A stretch of 50,264 bases of DNA from DASSWG01 sp041689995 (GTDB lineage Bacteria; Bacteroidota; Bacteroidia; Flavobacteriales; Flavobacteriaceae). This document shows positions 42,174 through 50,264 of this stretch, in pieces. The DNA lies in the NCBI GenBank assembly GCA_041689995.1, contig JBDNFD010000149.1:1-50264 (forward strand). The letters run 5' to 3'. The position numbers were made by a program, and so were the translations under genes. Below the pieces are notes generated by a model. That model saw nothing but the letters and a program-made list of their open reading frames with translations. It did not search any database and was not told where the DNA came from. Position 1 is the stretch's first letter, and every line of letters starts with the position of its first letter.

Positions 42174-43373
42174 ATGAAACATAATCCAGCCGATAAAATT
42201 CAGGACTTGCAGTATTTCGGGGAATTTGGGGGCGTAAATCCTTCCATTTCAGATTCATCTACTTACACCTTTCTTTCCGCAAAAACAATGTTCGACACTT
42301 TTGAGGGAAATGCAGACGGATGTTATTTATATTCCCGTCATTCCAGTCCGAGCAATTTGTATTTGGGGGAAGCTTTGGCGGCAATGGAAGCCACGGAAAC
42401 TGCCAATGTCGCAGCAAGCGGAATGGGTGCCATTACTCCCGTTCTGATGCAACTTTGTCAAGCTGGCGATCATATTGTTTCCAGCCGAACTATTTACGGT
42501 GGAACTTATGCATTCATGAAAAATTTTCTGCCACGGTTCAACATCAAAACTTCATTTGTCGATATCACCAATTTGAAACAAGTAGAAGCTTCTATCACCG
42601 AAAACACAAAGGTTTTGTATTGCGAATCTGTTAGCAATCCATTATTGGAAGTGGCGGATATTCCGGCATTGGCGAAAATTGCCAAAAAACATCAAATCCC
42701 TTTGGTAGTGGACAATACTTTTTCACCTTTGTCCATTACGCCAAAAATGTTGGGTGCGGACATCGTCATTCATTCCCTAACAAAATTCATCAATGGAAGT
42801 AGCGATACCGTTGGCGGCGTGGTTTGTGGAACCCAAGAATTTATCGATTCCCTGCGCAGTGTGATCGATGGAGCAAGCATGCTACTTGGCCCAACCATGG
42901 ATAGTTTGCGCGCATCTTCCATTCTGAAAAATCTTCGCACACTTCATCTTCGAATGAAAAAACACAGTGAAAACGCATTGTATTTGGCTGAAAAATTCGA
43001 AGCTTTGGGATTGAAAACTGTTTATCCGGGATTGAAATCGCACCCAAGCCATGAAATGTTCAAAAGCATTATGAACGAAGAATATGGTTTCGGTGGAATG
43101 TTAACCATTGATGCCGGTTCTTCCGAAAAGGCAAATGAACTAATGGAACTGATGCAAGAAAAAAACCTCGGTTATTTGGCCGTAAGTTTGGGCTTCTATA
43201 AAACGCTTTTCAGTGCTCCTGGCTCGTCAACATCATCCGAGATTTCAGAAGAAGAACAAGCCGAAATGGGATTGACCGAAGGACTAATTCGTTTTTCCAT
43301 TGGATTGGATAATCAAATCGACCGCACGTTCGAAATGATGAAAAACTGTTTGAAGGAAACCGGCATCATTTAA
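42174..43373 (+). CDS. Cys/Met-metabolism PLP enzyme, probable methionine gamma-lyase
   Basis: The 399-residue protein belongs to the trans-sulfuration (Cys/Met metabolism) PLP family: Y-S-R-H-S-S-P-S near the start, A-S-G-M-G-A-I, S-N-P-L-L-E-V-A-D, V-V-D-N-T-F-S and the Schiff-base lysine in H-S-L-T-K-F-I-N-G. The whole length is normal. In Bacteroidota such genes next to an Lrp regulator are usually annotated as methionine gamma-lyase (methionine to methanethiol, ammonia and 2-oxobutyrate), but cystathionine lyase or synthase activity is not excluded. Confidence 0.85.
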   Translation: MKHNPADKIQDLQYFGEFGGVNPSISDSSTYTFLSAKTMFDTFEGNADGCYLYSRHSSPSNLYLGEALAAMEATETANVAASGMGAITPVLMQLCQAGDHIVSSRTIYGGTYAFMKNFLPRFNIKTSFVDITNLKQVEASITENTKVLYCESVSNPLLEVADIPALAKIAKKHQIPLVVDNTFSPLSITPKMLGADIVIHSLTKFINGSSDTVGGVVCGTQEFIDSLRSVIDGASMLLGPTMDSLRASSILKNLRTLHLRMKKHSENALYLAEKFEALGLKTVYPGLKSHPSHEMFKSIMNEEYGFGGMLTIDAGSSEKANELMELMQEKNLGYLAVSLGFYKTLFSAPGSSTSSEISEEEQAEMGLTEGLIRFSIGLDNQIDRTFEMMKNCLKETGII

Positions 43374-43460
43374 TCCTGAAATCGCATTCCATTTTTTTAA
43401 TTTTTTTGGCTATTTTCAAACAAAATCGTAACATTACGGAAAAGTTTAAAAAAGCCAACT

Positions 43461-44975
43461 ATGGAGCAGCAACCGAAAGACCCGATCACCGATTCGCGGG
43501 ATGAAAAAATAATCAAAAACCGCGAATTGAATATCTGGGAAGCACTGATCCCAGTGGTTATTTTAATCGGAATGCTCGCCTACAACGTATTTGTATTTGG
43601 CGATAATTCACTGGGTGGCTCCAACCAATTCATATTATTGATGGGAGCTGCAGTTGCGGCAATTGTAGGTGCTTTTAACAAAGTTTCCTTCCAATATATG
43701 ATGGAAGAAGTCGCTCAAAACATCAAATCGGTGGCCGGTCCAATCCTAATTTTATTCATGGTTGGTGCGCTTGCCGGCACGTGGCTCATCAGCGGGATTA
43801 TTCCCACCATGATTTATTACGGACTGGAATTACTTAACCCAACGATTTTTTTACCGGCTTGTGTGGTGATATGTGCTATTATTTCCATTGCTACAGGAAG
43901 CAGCTGGACCACCTCAGCAACGGTTGGGATCGCTTTGATTGGCATTGCAGGAGCTTTGGGAATTTCGCTGGGAATGACCGCCGGAGCCATCATTTCCGGA
44001 GCTTATTTTGGCGACAAGATGTCTCCACTTAGCGATACCACAAATCTGGCACCCGCCATTGCTGGCGCGGGATTATTTGATCACATTCGCTATATGATGA
44101 TAACCACTATTCCTTCTTTGGTGATTACTTTAACTGTGTTTATAATAATTGGTTTGAACCTCGATACTTCAGGTGATGCGAATTCACAAGCCATTCTAAC
44201 TTCCATTGAAAGCACTTTTAATATAAGCCTTTGGTTATTTTTGGTTCCCGCTTTGGTTATTTTTATGATCGTAAAAAAAACACCGCCATTAATTGCTCTA
44301 CTGGTAGGAACATTATTGGGAGCCGTCGGCGCATTGGTGCTACAACCTGAAATTGTGGCCATGTTGGGCGGCGGCAAAGGCTTGGATTTTCAATCGGGTT
44401 ATACCGGCATCATGAACGCCATGACCGTAGAAACAATTATCCCCACCGAAAACCCCATTTTGAAAGATCTATTTTCCTCCGGCGGAATGTCTGGAATGTT
44501 AAACACAATTTGGTTGATTATTTGCGCGATGACTTTTGGCGGAGTAATGGATGCCATTGGTGCTTTATCGCGAATCAGTGACGCACTATTGAAAATGTTC
44601 CATACCACCTTTGGTCTATTTGCAAGCACCGTTATCAGTTGCTTGGCGATCAACGTCACCGCTGCCGATCAATATTTGGCGATTGTGGTACCTGGAAAAA
44701 TGTTCAAAAAAGCATTTGATGATAAAAATTTGGCACCTGTGAACCTCAGCCGAACATTGGAAGATACCGGAACCGTCACGTCGGTCTTAGTGCCTTGGAA
44801 TACGTGCGGTGCCTATCAAAGTGGCGTATTGGGAGTTCCCACCACCGATTATTTCATTTATGCGGTGTTTAATTATGTGAGCCCTTTCATGACCCTTCTG
44901 GTTGCAGCCATTGGTTTCAAAATCAAGTATTTGGCGGAAAATAGCCGAAACAAAACGGAAGTCGTGGCTGGATAG
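43461..44975 (+). CDS. nhaC: Na+/H+ antiporter NhaC family
   Basis: The 504-residue protein has about twelve TM helices and NhaC-family signatures: G-S-S-W-T-T-S-A-T-V-G near the middle, G-D-K-M-S-P-L-S-D-T-T-N-L-A-P and N-V-T-A-A-D-Q-Y-L-A. It exchanges Na+ for H+ and fits a marine or salt-exposed lifestyle. The N-terminus is polar and starts at ATG 43461. A broken MFS exporter gene follows on the opposite strand. Confidence 0.92.
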   Translation: MEQQPKDPITDSRDEKIIKNRELNIWEALIPVVILIGMLAYNVFVFGDNSLGGSNQFILLMGAAVAAIVGAFNKVSFQYMMEEVAQNIKSVAGPILILFMVGALAGTWLISGIIPTMIYYGLELLNPTIFLPACVVICAIISIATGSSWTTSATVGIALIGIAGALGISLGMTAGAIISGAYFGDKMSPLSDTTNLAPAIAGAGLFDHIRYMMITTIPSLVITLTVFIIIGLNLDTSGDANSQAILTSIESTFNISLWLFLVPALVIFMIVKKTPPLIALLVGTLLGAVGALVLQPEIVAMLGGGKGLDFQSGYTGIMNAMTVETIIPTENPILKDLFSSGGMSGMLNTIWLIICAMTFGGVMDAIGALSRISDALLKMFHTTFGLFASTVISCLAINVTAADQYLAIVVPGKMFKKAFDDKNLAPVNLSRTLEDTGTVTSVLVPWNTCGAYQSGVLGVPTTDYFIYAVFNYVSPFMTLLVAAIGFKIKYLAENSRNKTEVVAG

Positions 44976-45005
44976 GATTTAGATTTTAAAACTTGAAATA
45001 AGCGT

Positions 45006-46509
45006 TTATTTCCTTATTGTACCAAACCGTGCCGGGGTAAAAAGCAGAATAATCAAAGTGATCACCGCAACTACCGTCAAAGCGATATACACACTGTGCG
45101 TCGCTTCAAAAAAAGCCCCGCGCAAGAACAAAACCAGCTCCGAACTCGATGCTTTAGACTGTAAAGCATCAACAACTTTATTAGTGCTTGGAAGTTCCGC
45201 AAAAATACTCGAAGGCGCCAATTCCATTTTATTTACAATGAGCATATTGAAAATCACTGCCAGCAAGGCCGCGCCAATACTTTGTCCAAAATATCGACAA
45301 AACATATTAGTACCTGTAACCACGCCACGATCGCGGTAACTCACGGTAGATTGTACACCCACCAACAACGGAGTGGAAATAAGCCCAAATCTGCGCCCAA
45401 CAATAACTGTACACTTACAAGCATCCATACGAGCCCGGGAAAGGGAATAAAAAGGAAAGCAACAGTACCCATTATTACCAAAATAATCCCACAAAGTGCC
45501 GTGTTCCGAAATCCAAACCGCAAATACAGTTTACCTGCCAAAGAAGAAGAAAGCGGCCAAGTAATGCTCATGCTCGCCAGAATAAACCCAGCGGCGATTG
45601 CACCTAAACCGGTTACGGACTGTGCGAAAATAGCGAGGTACATATTCGGACCAATCATGATTACACCCATTCCGATAATGGCCAAATTGGCTCCCACCAG
45701 AATTGGTTCTTTCCACACCCAACTTGGCAAAATGGGATCTTCAGCTCTTTTCTCAAAGCGAATGGTAATATAGATCAGTAGAAGAATCAAAACAAGAAGT
45801 AACGATGAAGTAAAGGAAAACCACGGCCAGGATTGTCCACCTTTCATTAACCACAACATAATCAAGGTACCCGTCAGCAACATAGCGATAGCACCTTTCC
45901 AATCAATTTTTGGTCGTTGTTTAATTTTTTCTTCCCGCAAAAATTTCACCAGCAATATAATTGACGCCATGCCAAAGGGAATATTGATAAAAATATCCAT
46001 CGCCATGAAACATATTCAGCGAACGCACCGCCAATTGCGGGGCCTAAAATGGCTGAAACACCCCAAACGCTGGAGAGCCACCCCTGTATTTTTGCCCGTT
46101 CCTCGATCGAATAAATATCCCCCGCCACCGTATTTACCGATGCCATAATGGAACCTGCGCCCAAAGCCTGAACCGCTCTAAAAAAAATCAGAGAAAGCAT
46201 GTCCCAAGCAAGTCCACAGGCCGCCGAACCAATCAAAAACGTCACAATTCCAAAAATAAGAATCGGCTTTCTGCCAAACAAATCTGCAAGTTTTCCATAC
46301 AACGGAATGGTAACAGTTTGCACTAATAAATAAATAGAGAACAACCATCCGAACATGGAAAAACCTCCCAGCTCACCTACAATTTGAGGAATGGCCGTTG
46401 CCACGATCGTGTTGTCCATCGCGGCCAAAACCATGGTCAGCATCAAGGCAGTTAAAATCCAGTTTCTTCTTAATTTCGTTGAACCGGAATGTGTGTTGCT
46501 GTTTTTGAT
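45006..46509 (-). pseudogene. Disrupted DHA2-type MFS drug exporter gene
   Basis: Three consecutive minus-strand frames together give one complete exporter. Frame one has L-A-A-M-D-N-T-I-V-A-T-A-I-P, G-R-K-P and G-P-A-I-G-G and runs to Y-V-S-W-R-W-I-F-L; frame two continues I-N-I-P-F-G-M-A-S and the middle helices; frame three begins F-G-L-I-S-T-P and reaches the end at 45006. Each switch needs one missing base, near 45990 (TTTTTATC) and near 45390 (GGGCGCAGATT). In addition, the expected start position carries ATC (46507-46509) instead of ATG before K-N-S-N-T-H-S. Two or three lesions make a pseudogene more likely than sequencing error, but errors in the two frame switches are possible. Confidence 0.8.
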
Positions 46510-46708
46510 TTTGAAGTGAATTAGACTTTTAACAAATTAAAAAAAGATATGTTGATAGTTATAGTGACCATATAGCAATAACAATACTCAAAACTTTTAT
46601 ACCTAAAGAATTGCCAAAGATACCGAGAACTGGAATAAATGCCGACATTCGTATTTCTCTTTACCTCTTTTTATTTTTATCTTTACAAAATGTGAAAAAC
46701 ACAATCCC

Positions 46709-46716
46709 TATCTTTG
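46709..46716 (+). promoter_or_regulatory. Candidate -7 box of bshB1
   Basis: TATCTTTG matches TAnnTTTG. It is followed by a small TGAGA/TCTCA hairpin and a tandem repeat, giving a 5' leader of about 75 nt before bshB1. Confidence 0.45.
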
Positions 46717-46731
46717 CATCAATGAGAAAAT

Positions 46732-46787
46732 CTCAGTACTAACATCTCAATACTAACATCTCAACACTAACATCTCAACACTAACAT
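46732..46787. repeat. Tandem repeat of 14 bp (two heptads) in the bshB1 leader
   Basis: Four units of 14 bp, CTCAGTACTAACAT, CTCAATACTAACAT and two CTCAACACTAACAT, are followed by a broken fifth. Each unit consists of two related heptads (CTCAACA, CTAACAT). The array ends 8 bp before the bshB1 ATG. Upstream, 46510-46708 is A/T-rich with no recognised gene. Confidence 0.85.
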
Positions 46788-46795
46788 CTATCAAA

Positions 46796-47512
46796 ATGAA
46801 ACTCGACATCCTTGCTATCGGCGCACATCCCGACGATGTGGAACTGAGTTGTTCCGGCACTTTGGCAAAAGAAATCGCCAATGGCAAAAAAGTAGGTATT
46901 TTGGATTTGACCCGTGGCGAACTCGGCACCCGTGGTTCTGCGGAAATTCGTGAAAAAGAAGCCACCGAGGCGGCAAGAATCCTCGGAATTTCTATTCGGG
47001 AAAACTTGGGTTTCGGTGATGGTTTTTTCATAAATGACAAATCACATCAGCTGGAAATAATTAAAATTCTTCGAAAATATAGACCAGAAATTGTTTTATG
47101 TAACGCCATAGATGACCGACATATCGATCACGGAAAAGGAAGTAAATTAGTGAGTGACGCCTGTTTCCTGAGTGGATTGCAGAAAATCGAAACCACTTTC
47201 GAAAAAAATATACAAAAGGCATGGCGTCCAAAAAATGTATTCCATTATATACAATGGAAAGAAATAGAACCCGATTTCGTGGTTGATATTTCCAAATTTA
47301 TCGAACAAAAAATGGAATCGGTAAAAGCCTATAAATCACAATTTCACAGTCCGGAAAATAACGAACCGGAAACCCCAATTTCGAGCAGCAATTTCTTGGA
47401 AAGCGTGAAATATCGTGCCCGAAATTTGGGAAGGATAATCGGAAAAGATTATGCGGAAGGTTTCACGACGGAACGCTATCCGGCGGTAAATTCTATTTTT
47501 GATTTGATTTAA
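46796..47512 (+). CDS. bshB1: Bacillithiol biosynthesis deacetylase BshB1
   Basis: The 238-residue zinc hydrolase belongs to the LmbE/PIG-L family. It has A-H-P-D-D (10-14) and D-D-R-H-I-D-H-G-K-G with metal-binding residues. It removes the acetyl group from GlcNAc-malate on the way to bacillithiol, the low-molecular-weight thiol of many Bacteroidota and Firmicutes. Length and end (A-V-N-S-I-F-D-L-I) fit BshB1. The leader contains the 14-bp repeats, which may affect expression. No other bsh gene is in the window. Confidence 0.92.
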   Translation: MKLDILAIGAHPDDVELSCSGTLAKEIANGKKVGILDLTRGELGTRGSAEIREKEATEAARILGISIRENLGFGDGFFINDKSHQLEIIKILRKYRPEIVLCNAIDDRHIDHGKGSKLVSDACFLSGLQKIETTFEKNIQKAWRPKNVFHYIQWKEIEPDFVVDISKFIEQKMESVKAYKSQFHSPENNEPETPISSSNFLESVKYRARNLGRIIGKDYAEGFTTERYPAVNSIFDLI

Positions 47513-47527
47513 ACGAGAAAAATATTT

Positions 47528-47555
47528 TTTGAATCGCGGGATTTGTTTAAATTTG
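47528..47555 (+). promoter_or_regulatory. Promoter of tRNA-His
   Basis: TTTG (47528-47531), 16 bp and TAAATTTG (47548-47555) fit the Bacteroidota -33/-7 pattern closely. The mature tRNA begins about 50 bp downstream. Confidence 0.55.
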
Positions 47556-47606
47556 CAACCGCTTTGGAAATCATCCGTGATTTTTAGGGTGTTATTTTAA
47601 TAAATG

Positions 47607-47680
47607 GTGGATGTAGCTCAGTTGGTTAGAGCATCGGCTTGTGGTGCCGAGGGTCGTGGGTTCGAGCCCCATCTTCCACC
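47607..47680 (+). tRNA. tRNA-His (anticodon GTG)
   Basis: A cloverleaf folds with acceptor GTGGATG/CTTCCAC (one T-T mismatch), D-arm GCTC/GAGC, anticodon stem TCGGC/GCCGA with loop TTGTGGT giving GTG, and T-arm with GTTCGAGC. The preceding G at 47606 can be the extra G-1 of tRNA-His and pairs with discriminator C at 47680. An encoded CCA follows at 47681-47683. Confidence 0.97.
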
Positions 47681-47683
47681 CCA

Positions 47684-47711
47684 AATTCCCGTGAAAGCGG
47701 GAATTTTTTTT
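47684..47711 (+). terminator. Rho-independent terminator after tRNA-His
   Basis: AATTCCCG and CGGGAATT pair around TGAAAG, followed by a T-run. It begins immediately after the encoded CCA. The next 249 bp up to recQ contain no recognised gene. Confidence 0.85.
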
Positions 47712-47960
47712 ATCCAACTGTCAACTTTAGGGATATCAAAATAAACCCTTTTAAGCTAGTTTTATTTTCCGAAAAATCGCCTGTTTTCGCACTAAAACTG
47801 CTCCATATTTATTGCGAGTGTAAAATTCTTATTTTTATGATTTTTGTCCTAATTTTAAAGTGAAATTATTGATCATCAGAAAACCCAAATACCCGAAAAA
47901 TCGAATATCCCAACAACGTTTCAATAAAAAAGATTAAATTAGCATCCCTCTTTTTTAAGC

Positions 47961-50135
47961 ATGTTAACCAACTCGAAAAAAAATCAAATGCCTAATCTTT
48001 CCTATGCTCTTCAACAACATTTTGGATTTTCCAAATTTCGGCCGAACCAAGAGAAGATCATCCAAAACGTATTGGACGGAAATGATGTGCTGGCTTTAAT
48101 GCCCACCGGGGGCGGAAAATCGCTTTGCTATCAATTACCAGCTATAATTCGAGAAGGTTTAACCCTAGTTATTTCCCCATTGATCGCTTTGATGAAAGAC
48201 CAGGTAGATGCGTTGAAATTGGCGGGAATTCCAGCGGCATTCTACAATTCTTCACTTTCTAGCACCGAACAAGAACATATCTCCGAACAACTTACGAAGG
48301 GCGAATTAAAACTACTTTACCTTTCACCGGAACGCCTATTTATGAATGATGGTGCATTTCTTAATTTTTTGAAAACCTTGAATATCAATTTGTTCGCGAT
48401 AGATGAAGCACATTGCATCTCGCAATGGGGACACGATTTCCGTCCGGAATATCGATTTTTGGATCAATTGAAAACTAAATTTCCAAAAATTCCCGTTTTG
48501 GCACTTACCGCTACCGCCGACGTAATCACCCGAAAAGATATTCTGGAACGCCTTAATTTTCCCGATCCGAAAGTATTCATTTCTAGTTTCAACCGGCCAA
48601 ATATCGAATATCATGTTCGGCCGAAACAAGAATATTATGAAGAAATACTCGACTATTTAAAAGCCCATCCGAACGATTCGGGCATCATATATACACTTTC
48701 GCGCCGGAACACCGAAGAACTTGCGGAAAACTTACAAGAAGATGGTATTTCGGCTTTACCATATCACGCCGGTTTGAATCGGGAAACGCGTAACAAAAAC
48801 CAAGATAAATTTCTGCGCGATGAGGTTAATGTTATCGTTGCCACCATCGCTTTTGGAATGGGCATTGACAAATCGAACGTGCGGTTTGTGATTCATGCGT
48901 GTTTACCAAAAAATATTGAAGGATATTACCAAGAAACCGGACGCGCAGGAAGGGATGGACTGAAAAGCGATGCCATTTTATTTTTCGGTTGGGGCGATGT
49001 TCAAAAACTGAAATATTTCACCCAGCTCGAAGACAATCCTGAGCAAACCAAAATATTGGAAGAGAAACTCGAACAAATGATTCGGTTTTCGACTACCCGA
49101 ACCTGTCGCCGGAAGTATTTGTTGAACTATTTCGATGAAACTGCCGAAGCAAGTTGCAACAGCTGCGATATTTGCTTGTCCACCCACGAAAAATGGGATG
49201 CGACAATTCCCTCACAGAAGCTGCTTTCTGCCGTGGTTCGGTTAAAAGAAGGTTTCGGAATGAATTATGTAATCGATTTTTTACACGGATCAAAATCCCA
49301 AAAAATCCGCGATTGGCACAAAGAGTTGAAAACCTACGGTGTTGGAAAAGATATTCCGAAGGAAGATTGGAAAGATTATACCCGACAGCTCATTGACCTA
49401 GAATATTTGAAGCAGGAAGGCGAATATCCGACTTTGCAACTGACAGAAAACAGCAAAAAGGTTTTACTCGGAAAAGAAAAGGTGTTTTTATTCAAAGCTG
49501 AAAAACCAGCCACTTCGGTTTCAGAAAAATCAAAAAATGTGCTGGAGTTAGAACGGGATGAAGCATTGTTCCAAAAACTGCGCGAAATCCGAAAAGAAAT
49601 TGCGGACCAAGAAAATGTTCCGGCCTTTGTAATTTTTTCCGATGCCACTTTGAACGAATTAGCGGTTTACTTTCCACAGAACAAAGAAGACTTGAAAAAA
49701 ATATCGGGTTTTGGCGATGTGAAAATCACAAAATACGGCGATGTATTTCTGGAAGTTGTAGTTTCCTATTGCACTGAAAATCAATTTGAATCGAACATGT
49801 CCGAAAAACCGACCCAACCGAAACGCAAGAAACGAAAGCAAAAAATATCGAGTTCCAAAAAAGAAAGTTTGCGCCTATTTCAGGAAGGAAAAAGTTTGGA
49901 AGAAATTGCCGAAATCCGAGGGTTTGTAAAATCCACTATTTCTTCACATTTAATGCCGTTCGTAATCAGTGGTGAAATTAAGGTGGAAGCATTGGTCCCA
50001 CCCGAAAAAATTCCTTTAATCGAAGCTGCGGCAAAAGAAAATCCAGACATCGGCTTGAAACCAATCAAAGAAGCCTTGGGCGATAATTTTTCGTATGACG
50101 AGATCCGAGCGGTGGTAAATCACTTGCGAAAATAA
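47961..50135 (+). CDS. recQ: ATP-dependent DNA helicase RecQ
   Basis: The 724-residue protein is a full RecQ: Walker A T-G-G-G-K-S (49-54), DEAH (148-151) followed by H-C-I-S-Q-W-G-H-D-F-R-P, motif VI Q-E-T-G-R-A-G-R-D-G. The zinc-binding domain has C-R-R-K-Y and C-N-S-C-D-I-C. A winged-helix RQC region and HRDC domain (V-P-A-F-V-I-F-S-D-A-T-L) follow. After a Lys-rich linker comes a C-terminal HTH (K-S-L-E-E-I-A-E-I-R-G). It unwinds recombination and replication intermediates. The start could also be ATG 47988, nine codons in, where the family homology begins. Confidence 0.95.
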   Translation: MLTNSKKNQMPNLSYALQQHFGFSKFRPNQEKIIQNVLDGNDVLALMPTGGGKSLCYQLPAIIREGLTLVISPLIALMKDQVDALKLAGIPAAFYNSSLSSTEQEHISEQLTKGELKLLYLSPERLFMNDGAFLNFLKTLNINLFAIDEAHCISQWGHDFRPEYRFLDQLKTKFPKIPVLALTATADVITRKDILERLNFPDPKVFISSFNRPNIEYHVRPKQEYYEEILDYLKAHPNDSGIIYTLSRRNTEELAENLQEDGISALPYHAGLNRETRNKNQDKFLRDEVNVIVATIAFGMGIDKSNVRFVIHACLPKNIEGYYQETGRAGRDGLKSDAILFFGWGDVQKLKYFTQLEDNPEQTKILEEKLEQMIRFSTTRTCRRKYLLNYFDETAEASCNSCDICLSTHEKWDATIPSQKLLSAVVRLKEGFGMNYVIDFLHGSKSQKIRDWHKELKTYGVGKDIPKEDWKDYTRQLIDLEYLKQEGEYPTLQLTENSKKVLLGKEKVFLFKAEKPATSVSEKSKNVLELERDEALFQKLREIRKEIADQENVPAFVIFSDATLNELAVYFPQNKEDLKKISGFGDVKITKYGDVFLEVVVSYCTENQFESNMSEKPTQPKRKKRKQKISSSKKESLRLFQEGKSLEEIAEIRGFVKSTISSHLMPFVISGEIKVEALVPPEKIPLIEAAAKENPDIGLKPIKEALGDNFSYDEIRAVVNHLRK

Positions 50136-50145
50136 CCGTGAATTT

Positions 50146-50173
50146 GTGAGTGAGTGAATGAGTGAGTGAGTGG
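50146..50173. repeat. GTGA/GAGT tetranucleotide repeat
   Basis: Six or so units of period four (GTGAGTGAGTGA, ATGA, GTGAGTGAGTG) lie 11 bp after the recQ stop. Confidence 0.6.
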
Positions 50174-50193
50174 GATCGCTATTTACCTCATCA

Positions 50194-50263
50194 CCCATTC
50201 GTTAATCCCCAATCGTTAATCCCCAATCGTTAATCCTAAATCGTTAATCTCCAATCGTTAATC
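50194..50263. repeat. Heptanucleotide tandem repeat (nnnAATC / GTTAATC), runs to window end
   Basis: Ten heptads alternate: CCCATTC, GTTAATC, CCCAATC, GTTAATC, CCCAATC, GTTAATC, CTAAATC, GTTAATC, TCCAATC, GTTAATC. Every second unit is identical; the other varies. The array is cut by the window edge, so it may be longer. Confidence 0.85.
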
Positions 50264-50264
50264 C

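Noticed and set aside
46559..46648. Minus-strand 29-codon hydrophobic frame (M-S-A-F-I-P-V-L-G)
   Set aside because: Could be a TM micropeptide, but it is short, lies in A/T-rich spacer and has no visible promoter or homologue.
47639..47863. Plus-strand frame starting inside tRNA-His
   Set aside because: It begins in the anticodon arm and runs through the terminator; a chance frame.
50194..50263. CRISPR array
   Set aside because: Units of 7/14 bp without spacers of 30 bp or more; a simple tandem repeat.

Overview
The window reads as chromosomal DNA of a flavobacterium (Bacteroidota, most likely family Flavobacteriaceae). The evidence is a short RpoD-type sigma factor without region 1.1, several promoter-like TAnnTTTG boxes, no Shine-Dalgarno sequences, gliding-motility GldF/GldG, a type IX secretion C-terminal sorting domain, a TonB receptor/DUF4249 operon, Alternative Complex III with a cytochrome oxidase, and the bacillithiol enzyme BshB1. 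Genus and species cannot be fixed from the sequence alone.

Layout. (1) 1-5180: a lipoprotein, a PP2C phosphatase and a Ser/Thr kinase, with a decayed monooxygenase gene behind them. This block is bracketed by copies of one palindromic repeat. Phosphatase and kinase overlap by 4 bp and both carry a transmembrane helix with a large C-terminal, presumably periplasmic part. The kinase part ends in two TonB-C-like domains, and the phosphatase part has three LysM-like repeats. (2) 5180-13950: a fused gldFG gene, dnaN, two small membrane proteins, mnmE, a UvrD-like helicase and a DUF6266 gene. (3) 14130-26300, minus strand: actA-B-C-D-E-F followed by coxB-coxA, a complete quinol-to-oxygen electron transfer operon with a terminator behind it. 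(4) 26380-31375: a SPOR protein, a nitroreductase, a secreted endonuclease and a patch of gene debris (SRPBCC, Crp/Fnr, GNAT and small membrane-protein remnants). (5) 31371-33571: murB and an aminotransferase. (6) 33755-40288: a four-gene outer-membrane operon (secreted protein, STN-type TonB receptor, DUF4249 lipoprotein, large secreted protein). (7) 40313-50264: rpoD, a divergent lrp/PLP-lyase pair, nhaC, a broken MFS exporter, bshB1, tRNA-His and recQ.

Two themes stand out. First, the kinase/phosphatase pair looks like an envelope-spanning signalling system with unusual sensor domains. Second, the non-coding DNA holds short tandem repeats with a constant period of seven bases but a different sequence at each site (10722, 24878, 27267, 46732, 50194). 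One of them lies inside the mnmE coding region. Gene remnants (at least seven) often sit next to these repeats or next to the palindromic repeats, suggesting repeat-associated deletion and decay. No CRISPR array, complete insertion sequence or prophage was seen.
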